A DNA stretch of 64,000 nt, taken from Clostridia bacterium (GTDB lineage: Bacteria; Bacillota; Clostridia; Christensenellales; Borkfalkiaceae). Location of the stretch: NCBI GenBank assembly GCA_017621735.1, contig JAGASM010000032.1, positions 29,379-93,378 of the forward strand, written 5' to 3'. The position numbers were made by a program, and so were the translations under genes. Positions 1-8,800 of the stretch are shown piece by piece; position 1 is the first letter of the stretch; the number at the start of each line of letters is the position of its first letter. A model generated the notes under the pieces. That model saw only the letters and a list, made by a program, of their open reading frames with translations, did not search any database and was not told where the DNA came from.

Positions 1-838
1 CGCTGCGCTCGATGTTGCTCGTGTTTTGGAATACGAGCAAGTGCTCGATCCCGTTGTTCAAAAGCCCGCTTACCGAAAGAATAAAGAACAACGTAATGGT
101 CGGCGCAATCGACGGAATCGTAATGTAGACGATCTTATGGAATCGGTTCGCTCCGTCCATTTTTGCCGCCTCGTACAGTTCCTGCGGAATTGCCGCGATT
201 GCAGCGACGTAAATAACGGATCCCCAACCCATACCCTTCAAAAGGGACGTTCCGATGATGATCCACCAAAAATAATCGGGATCGCCGAGAATGTCTACTT
301 TATGTTCGGTAAGTCCCCACTGTTGCAAAAGCGCGGGAAGCCCCGTGTCCAACGCAAACAAACTGAGGAAGATCCCGCCGTATACCGCCCACGATATAAA
401 GTGAGGGAAGAAGGTAACCGTTTGCACGAATTTTTTATAGCGATCGCTCAAAAGTTCCGCCGTGAAGACCGCAAATAAAATAGGCAGGGGGAAGTTGATG
501 AGCAACTGAAGAATGTTCAGCCCCAACGTATTCAAAATAATATTCCAAAAGTCGGGATCTTCAAAAAACGCGACAAAGTTGTCAAATCCGTTCCAATCGG
601 CAACGGAGATCGCCTGAGAAATGTTCAGCCATCCGTCCCCGTCCTTAAATGCAAGCGTCAGTCCGTACAGCGGCGCATAGGCAAATACCGCCAAAAAGAT
701 GACGCTTAAAGACGCCATTCCCACAAGCACCCAATCGTTTGCCGTCCACGGCTTTCGTTTTTTCCGTTCGGGCTTTTCTTCCGTCTTGCCGAGCACTTGC
801 GATTCGCTTTCCGTGCCCGCTAAAATCTCCTCGGTCAT
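1..838 (-). CDS. Carbohydrate ABC transporter permease (LplB/MalF type), 3' end cut by window
   Basis: An open frame of 279 codons runs from the ATG at 836-838 to the window edge, so the C-terminus is missing. It is an inner-membrane subunit of a sugar ABC importer. After a charged N-terminus (Lys/Arg-rich up to about residue 32) comes a first membrane segment (LVGMASLSVIFLAVFAYAPL), then a loop typical of LplB/YtcP-type permeases, and the family's EAA motif, read as ELYEAAKMDGANRFHKIVYI, which contacts the ATPase. A good RBS (TAGGAGAG) precedes the ATG. It lies 91 bp downstream of the LacI/ribokinase pair on the same strand, so a role in importing a sugar handled by that regulator is plausible but inferred. 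The substrate cannot be read from the sequence. Confidence 0.88.
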   Translation of the reverse strand, partial: MTEEILAGTESESQVLGKTEEKPERKKRKPWTANDWVLVGMASLSVIFLAVFAYAPLYGLTLAFKDGDGWLNISQAISVADWNGFDNFVAFFEDPDFWNIILNTLGLNILQLLINFPLPILFAVFTAELLSDRYKKFVQTVTFFPHFISWAVYGGIFLSLFALDTGLPALLQQWGLTEHKVDILGDPDYFWWIIIGTSLLKGMGWGSVIYVAAIAAIPQELYEAAKMDGANRFHKIVYITIPSIAPTITLFFILSVSGLLNNGIEHLLVFQNTSNIERS

Positions 839-859
839 ACCGCTCTCTCCTATTAAATA

Positions 860-916
860 TTTTTATTATTAGGGAATTCCTTCACGGAATTTCCTAACGC
901 AAGGGCGCCCTTGCGA
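860..916. other. Two inverted repeats between regulator and permease
   Basis: A perfect palindrome, CGCAAGGGCGCCCTTGCG (899-916), and an imperfect hairpin AGGAAATTCC/GGAATTCCCT (about 871-895 on the minus strand) lie between the LacI gene and the permease. Neither is followed by a clear T-run on the minus strand. They could reduce read-through or shape differential expression inside the operon rather than fully terminate. Confidence 0.45.
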
Positions 917-929
917 AATTTTTCGTTTT

Positions 930-1964
930 TCAGTTTTTTGAAATGTCCGCCACGCTGGACCGCCGCACCAACCGTGCCGGGCAGCAAGCGGGCGCTTCCG
1001 CCTCTTTGTTCTCGATGAGCGCAAGAATGGAGCGGCACACCTCTTTGGCTATCGTTTCCACCGGTTGCCTCATTGTGGAAAGAGGGACTTCTAAAACGGA
1101 CGAATAGATGTTGTCGTCGAATCCCATGACGGAAACGTCGTCCGGAATCCGTTTTCCCGCGCGTTTTGCGCTTTCATAAACGCCGTACGCTTGCATATCG
1201 CTGAATGCAAAAATCGCCGTAACGTCCTTTTTAAGCAGCATTTCTCCGCCGTTTACACCCGTCGCGAAATCGTACCTGCCTTCGTAGACAAACTCGTCCG
1301 AAAGGCTCAACCCGCGCTCCGAAAGCGCACGCCGTACCCCTTTTAGACGGTTTCGGCTACTGTTGAGGGTAAGCGGTCCCGCAATCACGCCGATTTTTTT
1401 GTGTCCGTTTTCAAGAAGATACTGCGTCGCCGCGTAACTGCTCGCCTCGTTATCTACCGCAACCCGCGTTCCGCCGTCCGTGTAATAACGGTCGAAAAAC
1501 AAATACGGAACGTGCAATCCCGCCAAAAGACGTTTGATCTTTTCCGCATTTTCCGCCGTAAAGGACTCCGCGCTCGGCGTCAAAATGAGCCCGTCGACGT
1601 TTCGTCCCGCAAGCAAACTGATATAACGCTCGTCGCTTTCCGCCCGCTCCTCGCTGTTACACAAAATGATATCGTACCCGTACCGCGCGATCTCTACCTG
1701 AATATGCCGCACCGCCTCGGAAAAGAATGCGTTGGAAATATCCGGGACGACAACGCCGACGATATTCGTCTTTTTGGTAACGAGCGCCCGCGCGAGAACG
1801 TCGGCGCTGTAATTGAGTTCCGCCGCCGCCGCCCGTACCCGCTCGCAAGTGCTTTCGGGCAACGCGGCGCTTTTTCCGTTCAAAACCATGGAAACGGTCG
1901 TCGGAGATACCTCCGCCCGAAGCGCAACGTCTTTTATGGTCGCCTTTTTTTTGACTCCGTTCAT
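930..1964 (-). CDS. LacI/GalR-family transcriptional regulator (probable ribose/pentose operon repressor)
   Basis: The product has 344 residues. The N-terminal helix-turn-helix reads ATIKDVALRAEVSPTTVSMV followed by the hinge (LNGKS...), which is the LacI signature. The rest is a periplasmic-binding-protein-like effector domain, with motifs such as NIVGVVVPDISNAFF and VDGLILTPS. Its ATG overlaps the TGA of the upstream ribokinase by four bases (ATGA), so the two are translationally coupled and share the promoter at 2937-2965. The doubled operator-like palindromes next to that promoter are the obvious site for autorepression. The effector is unknown; a pentose such as ribose is inferred only from the partner kinase. 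Confidence 0.9.
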   Translation of the reverse strand: MNGVKKKATIKDVALRAEVSPTTVSMVLNGKSAALPESTCERVRAAAAELNYSADVLARALVTKKTNIVGVVVPDISNAFFSEAVRHIQVEIARYGYDIILCNSEERAESDERYISLLAGRNVDGLILTPSAESFTAENAEKIKRLLAGLHVPYLFFDRYYTDGGTRVAVDNEASSYAATQYLLENGHKKIGVIAGPLTLNSSRNRLKGVRRALSERGLSLSDEFVYEGRYDFATGVNGGEMLLKKDVTAIFAFSDMQAYGVYESAKRAGKRIPDDVSVMGFDDNIYSSVLEVPLSTMRQPVETIAKEVCRSILALIENKEAEAPACCPARLVRRSSVADISKN

Positions 1965-2881
1965 ACAAAAATACCCTTTTCTTTCGCGTATGCCTCAACC
2001 TCGCTGCGAATGGGAATGGCACGCTGTGCTCCCCGCCGCGTTACGGTAAGCGCGGAAGCCGTACTTGCAAAACGCATTGCGGTTTCGACGTCCGCACCTT
2101 CGGAAAGACGGGTTACAAACGCACCTACGTAGGTATCCCCTGCCGCCGTCGTATCGATTGCCTCGGCGGGAACTACGTCCACACGGCGGAACGCACCTTC
2201 GCTCACGCTTGCGGAACCGTCCATTCCCAACGTAATAAGCACGTTCTTTACGCCGAGTTCGCCAAGTTTTTCCGCACATTGACGGACGCTCTTCTCGTCC
2301 GAAGGATAGATCCCCGTATAAAATTCCGCCTCTATTTGATTTGGAACAAACCAATCGCAATCGGCGTACAATTCCTTAGGAAGTTCACGCGCGGGCGCGG
2401 GGTTGAGCACTGTAATCATTCCGCGCTTTTTCGCCTCTTTCAAAGCATGCGAAACGGTGGGAAGCCCGATTTCCAATTGCACCAAAAGGTAGTCCCCCGC
2501 TTTTGCATCGGCAAGAGCGCGATCGACAAGCGCACCGTCCGCCCTTCCGTTGGAGCCGGCGTCAAGAATAATGCGGTTGTCCCCATCCACGACGGTAATC
2601 ACCGCGATTCCGCTCGAAATATCCGATTCCGTACGCACGTGGTCGGCATGAACACCGTACTCCTTCAACGCATCCGTAAGTTCTTTGCCGAACTCCCGTC
2701 CGACGCAACCTACCATGTACGATTCACCGCCCAGTTTGGCTACCGCCACCGCCTGATTAGCACCCTTCCCTCCGGGGTTCGTCATAAACCCTTCTCCGGA
2801 AAGCGTTTCGCCGCCCTTTGGAGCGCGCGGCGCGCGAATCACGAGATCCATATTCAAACTTCCAACAATATAAATCCGCAT
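1961..2881 (-). CDS. rbsK: Ribokinase (PfkB family), copy 1
   Basis: A cytoplasmic sugar kinase that phosphorylates ribose to ribose-5-phosphate using ATP. The 306 residues match the usual family length. The N-terminal substrate motif NPGGKGANQA starts at residue 35 and the C-terminal PfkB signature DTTAAGD ends at Asp249, the catalytic base. A GTG two codons upstream (2887) keeps the frame open, but the RBS AGAGGG sits five bases before the ATG at 2881 and would overlap the GTG, so the ATG is chosen. It is the first gene after a consensus promoter and is followed, with a four-base overlap, by the LacI regulator. A close paralogue lies at 27077-27967. Other PfkB sugars (for example deoxyribose) cannot be excluded. 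Confidence 0.92.
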   Translation of the reverse strand: MRIYIVGSLNMDLVIRAPRAPKGGETLSGEGFMTNPGGKGANQAVAVAKLGGESYMVGCVGREFGKELTDALKEYGVHADHVRTESDISSGIAVITVVDGDNRIILDAGSNGRADGALVDRALADAKAGDYLLVQLEIGLPTVSHALKEAKKRGMITVLNPAPARELPKELYADCDWFVPNQIEAEFYTGIYPSDEKSVRQCAEKLGELGVKNVLITLGMDGSASVSEGAFRRVDVVPAEAIDTTAAGDTYVGAFVTRLSEGADVETAMRFASTASALTVTRRGAQRAIPIRSEVEAYAKEKGIFV

Positions 2882-2901
2882 TTGCACCCTCTTTTTTCAG
2901 T

Positions 2902-2926
2902 TAAATCGATTTACTAAAACGATTTA
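2902..2926. promoter_or_regulatory. Doubled LacI-type operator upstream of ribokinase
   Basis: The perfect palindrome TAAATCGATTTA (2902-2913) is followed by the near-copy TAAAACGATTTA (2915-2926). Together they form a 13-bp direct repeat (TAAATCGATTTAC/TAAAACGATTTAC). They lie immediately downstream of the -10 box at 2937-2942, where a bound repressor would block initiation. The regulator encoded in the same operon is the likely ligand. Confidence 0.65.
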
Positions 2927-2936
2927 CTACGCTATG

Positions 2937-2965
2937 ATTATATCACTCTTTTCTATCGCTGTCAA
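2937..2965 (-). promoter_or_regulatory. Consensus sigma-A promoter of the ribokinase-LacI operon
   Basis: On the minus strand, TTGACA (2960-2965) and TATAAT (2937-2942) are separated by exactly 17 bp. Both hexamers match consensus fully. The promoter faces the ribokinase ATG at 2881, with the operator repeats in between. Confidence 0.9.
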
Positions 2966-3280
2966 CCCTTTTTCAAAAATTTATAAAAAATTCGAATTTG
3001 CAAGCACCCGCCCTTCATCAAAACAATCACATCAACACACCGGTTGTGCCTTAATTCCGCATTAGAAGTATCCGACGGTCTTCCCGCTTTTATTCCAAAA
3101 AATAAACTGCCAACGCCCCATTCAACGATTGAACTGCACAATAAAGAACGGCACCCGACGGACTGCACCCCAACGACAGAGGACATAGAAAACTCGCCCT
3201 CCTCGTGAAAAACTTCCTCGAGCAAAACTACCTCACGGAATAACGGAAAAACAACTTTTTTGTCCATGTTTAGAAAAAAA

Positions 3281-3303
3281 GACGGCACCCGCCGTCTTTT
3301 TTT
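3281..3303. terminator. Bidirectional rho-independent terminator
   Basis: The stem GACGGC (3281-3286)/GCCGTC (3291-3296) with an ACCC loop is flanked by an A7 run on the left and a T7 run on the right, so it can act on either strand. No annotated gene clearly ends here, which leaves open an unrecognised small transcript. Confidence 0.7.
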
Positions 3304-3392
3304 ATTTTTCGCGCAGTGATACGTTCACCAAAAATTTCTCCTTTATCCTCATTTTTTTGTCGGTTAGGCGACAAATTTTCCGATTTGTTTGC

Positions 3393-3398
3393 GATAAT
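3393..3398 (+). promoter_or_regulatory. Possible extended -10 promoter for the small membrane protein
   Basis: GATAAT (3393-3398) is preceded by TGC, giving an extended -10 (TGnGATAAT). No good -35 hexamer is present. The ATG at 3426 and its RBS follow at a suitable distance. Confidence 0.35.
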
Positions 3399-3425
3399 GT
3401 TTGTGCGGCGGGAAACGAGGTGAAT

Positions 3426-3965
3426 ATGTCGACAATGCAAATTTTGGGCATTCTCCGCCTTTACAAGGTGGACGTGCTCCTTCTCGCTCTGGGAGTAACG
3501 CTCGTTACCTCCCTACTTAAAAAAACCGTATTGAAAAACGTATCGAAAAAAGTTTACGTCCTTCTTCCGTTTTTGATCGGAATGATTGTTTTCGGGGGTT
3601 ATTATGCCATAACGGCACAAAACGCGCTTTCTCTTGAAAACGTTTCTACGATTGCGGAAGGCGGGTTTGCGTGCGGTTCCGTTGCAACCCTTTACTACGT
3701 AACTTACGAGCAGTTTTTCCGTAAGGGCAAAAAAATTGCAAACCCCTTTCTTCCCCTTCTCGAAGGATACATCCCCGAACAAAAGATGGAAGAAGCGGCA
3801 AAGGCGTTGCTTTTGACAAGCAATTCCGCATCGAAAGAAGAACTTTTGGACGCACTCCAAAAAACGCTCTTGCAGTACGTCCCCGAAAGCACGACGGAGA
3901 CGGAACTTTCCGCGCTTGCCTTTACGGTAGCGGAGTACGCAAAAACACTCCGTGCCGAACAATAG
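3426..3965 (+). CDS. Small multi-pass membrane protein of unknown function
   Basis: 179 residues from the ATG at 3426, chosen because GAGGTGA sits just upstream. A longer frame from 3357 lacks an RBS and would add a non-hydrophobic leader. Three hydrophobic segments are visible, at roughly residues 12-31, 45-63 and 76-95. They are followed by a soluble, Ala/Glu/Leu-rich helical tail of about 75 residues (KMEEAAKALLLTSNSASKEE...). The topology (short N-terminus, membrane hairpins, helical tail) is vaguely holin-like, but no family motif is recognised and no phage genes are nearby. It is a single-gene unit with its own strong terminator, and one of only two protein genes on the plus strand here. 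Confidence 0.75.
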   Translation: MSTMQILGILRLYKVDVLLLALGVTLVTSLLKKTVLKNVSKKVYVLLPFLIGMIVFGGYYAITAQNALSLENVSTIAEGGFACGSVATLYYVTYEQFFRKGKKIANPFLPLLEGYIPEQKMEEAAKALLLTSNSASKEELLDALQKTLLQYVPESTTETELSALAFTVAEYAKTLRAEQ

Positions 3966-3969
3966 GTTT

Positions 3970-3997
3970 CTCCGTGCCGTATGGCACGGAGTTTTTT
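3970..3997 (+). terminator. Rho-independent terminator of the small membrane protein gene
   Basis: A perfect 9-bp stem CTCCGTGCC/GGCACGGAG (3970-3978 and 3983-3991), GTAT loop and T6 tail begin five bases after the stop codon. Confidence 0.92.
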
Positions 3998-4028
3998 GTT
4001 AAGTTGGTTTGTGAAAACGTGCACGGGA

Positions 4029-4357
4029 GTTCAGGGTAAATCCCGCGGGGTTGATTTGGGTGGAGTTAGGAAAGCGATAATAAACCCTTACAAGCGTGGT
4101 TGATAAGTTTGTAGGGTAAATTTACGGGTAGAGTTAGGAAAGCGATAATAAACCCTTACAAGCGTGGTTGATAAGTTCGTAGGGTAAATTTACGGGTAGG
4201 GTTAGGAAAGCAATAATAAACCCTTACAAGCGTGGTTGATAAGTTTGTAGGGTAATTTACGGGGAAAGTTAGGGAAACAATAATAAACCCTTACAAGCGT
4301 GGTTGATAAGTTTGTAGGGTAAATTTACGGGGAAAGTTAGGGAAACAATAATAAACC
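4029..4357. repeat. 68-bp tandem repeat array, about 4.4 copies
   Basis: Units start at about 4064, 4132, 4200, 4267 and 4335 (spacing 68, 68, 67, 68). Each holds the core AGTTAGG(A/G)AA followed by AATAAACCCTTACAAGCGTG and ends near GTAGGGTAAATTTACGG. The left edge (4029-4063) and right edge (4358-4400) are degenerate copies. Within a unit, ACCCTTACAA and TTGTAGGGT can pair as an imperfect hairpin. There are no unique spacers, so it is not a CRISPR array. No coding frame crosses it. Confidence 0.9.
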
Positions 4358-4467
4358 GTCGTGCGCGCGACTAATAACCCATAGGGTTGATTTGCGCGGA
4401 AAGTGATAAAATATTCGCGCAATGAAACGATTTGTTTGTGCAAAAAATTACAATACGGTATAAAAAA

Positions 4468-4496
4468 ATCCGACGGTTACCCGTCGGATTTTTTTA
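4468..4496. terminator. Terminator at the end of the fructan operon (bidirectional)
   Basis: ATCCGACGG (4468-4476)/CCGTCGGAT (4481-4489) with a TTAC loop has A7 on the left and T7 on the right. On the minus strand it follows directly after the stop codon of the GH32 gene, closing the roughly 19-kb operon. Confidence 0.9.
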
Positions 4497-5831
4497 TTTT
4501 ACAAGGTATTTTGTGTAAGTGCTTTTTTCTGCCGTGAGGGAAAGTTCCACGCCGTCCGCATCCTCTTCGGGGCAAACGACGGAGGTAAGGGAAATTCCGT
4601 TGACGAAAATTTCAAGCGAATATTTATCGCTGACGATTTCGATTTCCGTTTTTTGCGTATTTTCCTTTGGCATACGGCGGATTCCCGCCAAAGAATCTTC
4701 GTCCTTTTCTACCCCCTCGATTTTTTCGCCCGCTTGCGAGCGGTCGAAAATCCACTCGTTTTCCACGAGCGCGAAGGAAGCAAACGAATTTCCTTTTTTG
4801 CGCAGTTTGATAGAGAACGCGGACAAATTTTCCGCCTCTACCTTAATTGCTCCCGTAACGAGCGTATCGAAAAGGGAAGAAACGTTTTCCTCTTTTCTCA
4901 CTTCCTCGGCGCGATAAACGGGCTTTTGACGGAGTTTTCCATTCTTTACGGAAAGAACCCTCGGGAGGGTGAGTTGCCCCGCAAAACCGAATTTTGCGAG
5001 CGGATCGGAGCGATCCCACATACTCAACCAGCCCATCATAACGGGCGCACCCGAAAAGATTTGCGTCGCGTAAATATCAAACCCGTAATCGAGGATATCC
5101 TCTTCCTCACTTGGAACAAACCCCGCGTTTTCAAGCGTTCCAAACTGATACAAACAACTGTGTACGTTGCAGTATTTTCCCCCTTCGTGAGGACGGAATT
5201 GCTCGGAGAAAAGAAGCAAATTCAACTCGTCCGACCAACTGGGGCATTCCGTCATCGAGCCGTCGCAATCGCGGTCGAACAGGTCGCAACAGAACGTCCA
5301 ACGGAATAAATCGGGGGAAGAAAAGAGCAAAAGCCGACCGCCTGCCCCCCGCTTACGGGCAGCAGTCACACAATAAAAGGTGTCGCCGCGGCGGAAGACG
5401 GACGGATCGCGGAAATCCCACGGGCAGTACTCGGAAGGAAGGTCTTCCTCGCCGATGACGATGCCGTGTTTTTCAAACGTAACGCCGTCTGCACTCGACG
5501 CGAGCGCCTGCAACTGACGGATGCTTTCGCCCCCCTCGTTCTCGTTAAAACTTGTGTACATGAGCCACAGTTTCTCCTGCCAAACGATGGCGCTGCCGGA
5601 AAAGCAACCGCCGTCCTGTTCGTCGGGACGGAGCGCGACGGGAAGGGTTTCCCAAGTGATGAGGTCGCGGCTTTTGACGTGTCCCCAATGCATCGGCCCC
5701 CACTTTACGTCATGCGGGTAATATTGAAAGAATGCGTGATATTCCCCTTGAAATACGACGAGTCCGTTTGGATCGTTGATCCATCCCTTTTCGCCCGTGA
5801 TATGAAATTTGGGAAGCAATTGTTTGTTCAT
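4494..5831 (-). CDS. Intracellular GH32 beta-fructosidase (sucrose-6-phosphate hydrolase-like)
   Basis: 445 residues with no signal peptide, so it is cytoplasmic. It hydrolyses terminal beta-fructosyl bonds of sucrose or imported fructo-oligosaccharides. All three GH32 landmarks are intact: WINDPNG with nucleophile Asp20, FRDP with transition-state Asp142, and the acid/base Glu195 in TECPSW. The five-bladed propeller is followed by a short beta-sandwich from about residue 320. Family alignment supports the ATG at 5831, because the conserved N-terminus (PKFHITGEKGWINDP) starts just after it. The only good Shine-Dalgarno (AAGGAGG, 5867-5873) is separated from that ATG by a perfect hairpin (see that entry). 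It is the last gene of the fructan operon. Confidence 0.93.
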   Translation of the reverse strand: MNKQLLPKFHITGEKGWINDPNGLVVFQGEYHAFFQYYPHDVKWGPMHWGHVKSRDLITWETLPVALRPDEQDGGCFSGSAIVWQEKLWLMYTSFNENEGGESIRQLQALASSADGVTFEKHGIVIGEEDLPSEYCPWDFRDPSVFRRGDTFYCVTAARKRGAGGRLLLFSSPDLFRWTFCCDLFDRDCDGSMTECPSWSDELNLLLFSEQFRPHEGGKYCNVHSCLYQFGTLENAGFVPSEEEDILDYGFDIYATQIFSGAPVMMGWLSMWDRSDPLAKFGFAGQLTLPRVLSVKNGKLRQKPVYRAEEVRKEENVSSLFDTLVTGAIKVEAENLSAFSIKLRKKGNSFASFALVENEWIFDRSQAGEKIEGVEKDEDSLAGIRRMPKENTQKTEIEIVSDKYSLEIFVNGISLTSVVCPEEDADGVELSLTAEKSTYTKYLVK

Positions 5832-5873
5832 ACTTTTGTTTTTGCGCCGCCTTGGAAAAGGCGGCGCCTCCTT
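5832..5873 (-). promoter_or_regulatory. Hairpin placed between Shine-Dalgarno and start codon of the GH32 gene
   Basis: Minus strand order: stop codon of the upstream lipoprotein, AAGGAGG (5867-5873), then the 10-bp perfect stem GCGCCGCCTT/AAGGCGGCGC (5844-5867, four-base loop), then 12 A-rich bases and ATG (5831). If the hairpin forms, it shortens the effective SD-to-AUG distance to about 12 bases. There is no T-run after it, so it is a poor terminator. Confidence 0.6.
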
Positions 5874-5874
5874 G

Positions 5875-8800
5875 TTATGCGTTGCGAATGAATGCCTGAT
5901 TGTATCCTTCGGGAATTCCCGCACAGTTGATTTCAAGATTATCGAACGTGAAGCAACCCCAACCGCCCGTCGCGTTGTCTACGACGCGAAGGTAGCATTC
6001 GGTTTCTTCCGTGAGTTCGGTAAACTGATAATAGTATTTGACGAGATTTCCGTCTTTCGGTTGTCCGTTGACAAAGTCCTCGATTACCTCGCCCGTTCCT
6101 GCATTGACGACTTCCACGTAAATTTCGTTGTTTCCGCCGCCACCGCCGAACTGGAAGGAAATGATTGCATTTGCCTTGAGAATGAAGTTACTGCTCTTGA
6201 GGCTACCCGTAGCCCCTTCGCGGTTGACTTCACCGTTGATAAACGACCACCACGTAAAGAGGCATGCGCCGTCTTTTTCATAGTCGCGAGCATCGTTTCC
6301 GTGCGTCCAATATTGATTGTCCGTCGTTACGACGCCGATATCCCCTTCTAACGTCCAACCGTAAAGGCTGTTCATTTCAAATCCGCCGTTGAGAAGGCGA
6401 TATTTACTGACGAGGTTAAACTCGCCGCTCGGTTCCGCCGTATAGTAGGTGATGACGCTGTCGAGGAAGAACAAACCGTAGTCGCCTTCCGCATTGTCGG
6501 TGAGTTTGATATAAACTTCTTCGCCCAACGCAAAGCCGTATTCGATGAGGTTTGCCTTGTAGGGGATGAGCGAGCATCCGCGTTCTTGCGTTCCGACGAT
6601 ATCTACCCAATCGAAGTTGGGAAGTTTGACCGCCTTTTCGCCGTTTGCGGAAATGACTTCCATATAAACGTAGTCGATGTTCTTCGCACCGCCCAAACGG
6701 TAGGTGATCCAACCGCTTCCGCCTACTTTGAAGGTAGAACTCGTAAGCGTACCCTTTGCACTTTCTACGTTCGTTGCGTATGCGTTGAAGAAGTTACCCT
6801 CGTTGCGGAAGGGAATATTGTCATTCGGTTCCCAGTAAATGTCTTTATTGTTGACAGCGCCGAGTTCCTCGTTGGAAAGCGTCCAACCGTCCAAGCCCGC
6901 ATCAAACGTGCCGTTTGCAAGGCGGTATTGATAGGTATTCGTAAGGCGAAGGGTAACGACGTACGTAAGCGTCTTGCCGTCGCTTTCCGCCGTAACGGAG
7001 AAGACGTATTCTTTTGCGATATCGGAAAGTTCTTCGTTTGCATAGACGATCGTGTACGTTCCGTTTTCGAGTACGACGTCCTCGCCGTCTAATTTCGCCG
7101 CATACGTTGCAACCTTTCCTGCGGGAACGATGACGTAGTCGGCAAAGTTCAACGTAAGGCGTTCTTTATCCGCTTGGTCGTTGACGTCGACCGTAAGCGC
7201 GATATCCGCATCGCCTGCAAGGACGATTTCGCTATCTTGGAAGACGAGCGTCAAGGTAAAGGTAGGCGAAGGAAGATCGCTTACCGTGTAAGTTGCGTCC
7301 GTCAACGTAACGGTAACCGTAAAGGTAACCGTGCCTGCCTGTGCGGGCGTGTAGGTAACCGTTTTTCCTTCTAACGTAGCGCCCGTGCCTGCCGTAATCG
7401 CATAAGCGTAGGTGAATCTGCCGTTTTCGGGATCGGTGAGGGTAACGCTGACTGCCTGCGCCGTATCTTCGGGGCACCACGTCGCGTAAGGATATACCTT
7501 TTCTACGTTTTCAAAGGTGGGAAGTTCCGTCGTGTTGGTAACGGTAACGGTTACTTCAAACGTTGCAACTTCTACGTCGTTTTGTTTCACCGAGTAAGAA
7601 ACCGTATATTCTCCGTTCTTGGTTGCGGTAAGGGTAAGTCCGTTTGCCGTAAGCCCGTCTTGCGCGCACGTTCCGACAAATTCGTACTGTGCGTTCAAAA
7701 GTCCTTGCGAGAGAAGAACGGGTGCAACCGTTACTTGGTTGCTATCTTTCAAATCGACGGAAGCCGTCGTGTTGAGGTAGTATGCGACGGAAAGATCGAC
7801 GTAAGGGGTGCCCGGTTCTTCGTCGTACCACGTGTTGATCGCGTCGAGATACAAGCAACGGAAGTCGCCGCCGTCTTCGTTATCGATGGCGCGGAGATAT
7901 ACCGTTTCGCCCTTGTATGCGGACAAATTCATCTTGTAGTCGTTCAAGCGGAGCGCCGCCTCGGGATCTGCAAAGTTCACGTTGCGCACCTTTGCAAGGA
8001 CGACGTCTTCCCCTTCCGCTACGTCTTTGACGATTTCAAGGGTAACGTCGCGCAATTCCGTGCCGACGTAAGGCCGCATTGCGCCGAGTTTGAAGGTAAT
8101 CCAACCGCTGTTTCCGACGATGAAGGAAGGGCTTACAACCGTTTCCGTTCCCGCGTCTACCCCAACGTAGAACAACCCTTCGTTGTTGCTTTGGTAAACT
8201 TCCCAGTAGGTAGCGTTATCCGCGAACGTACCCGTCATGCCCGTCCAGCCTTCTTCTCTCGCGTCGAAGTTGCCGTTTGCCATGCGGTATGCCGTGGAAT
8301 CGATGACGTTCATTTCCATCGTATACGTTACCGTGCCCGTTGCGTAAGTTCCAACGACGGTAAAGGTCATTTCTTGCTTGACGTCGTTAAACGCGCCGTC
8401 CTCTTTTGCAAGTACGAACACCGTTCCCGTAACAGGCTCGCCGTTGACGGTGTACGACTGTACGTTTTGCGCGTTTTGAACGTTGACGGAAAGATCGACT
8501 TCGTAGCCGTTTGCGTGTTCGTACAAGTCGATCGTGCCAAACACACCGACTTCTTCGATGACGGAAGGTCTGCCGTCCGCGACGTTTACGGTAACCGTGA
8601 AGGTCGCTTGCTTTTCAATCTCTTCGCCCGTAACGCTTGCCGTCGCCGTAACGGATACCGTTAAAACGAGGTCTTCTACCGCTTGCGTCGCCGTGTAGGT
8701 CAACGCGTTGCCCGTAACGGTAGCGCCCGCGTTCGGCGCAACGGAATATTCATAGGTATAGTCTACGTCGTCTTCGTTGGTGATGACGAATTCGTACGTT

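Larger units (their letters stand above)
2966..3425. other. Gene-free stretch between divergent units
   Basis: Apart from the flanking promoter, a terminator-like hairpin at 3281-3303 and a weak promoter at 3393-3398, nothing is recognisable. A 108-codon minus-strand frame (2962-3288) has no RBS and no family-like composition, and it overlaps the -35 box of the ribokinase promoter, so it is not called. Confidence 0.5.

Noticed and set aside
2882..2887. GTG start for ribokinase 1
   Set aside because: The RBS would overlap this codon; ATG at 2881 has correct spacing.
2962..3288. 108-codon minus-strand frame
   Set aside because: No RBS, no recognisable protein features, and it overlaps the -35 of a consensus promoter and ends near a terminator hairpin.
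4029..4357. CRISPR array
   Set aside because: Units are continuous 68-bp repeats with no unique spacers and no cas genes nearby.
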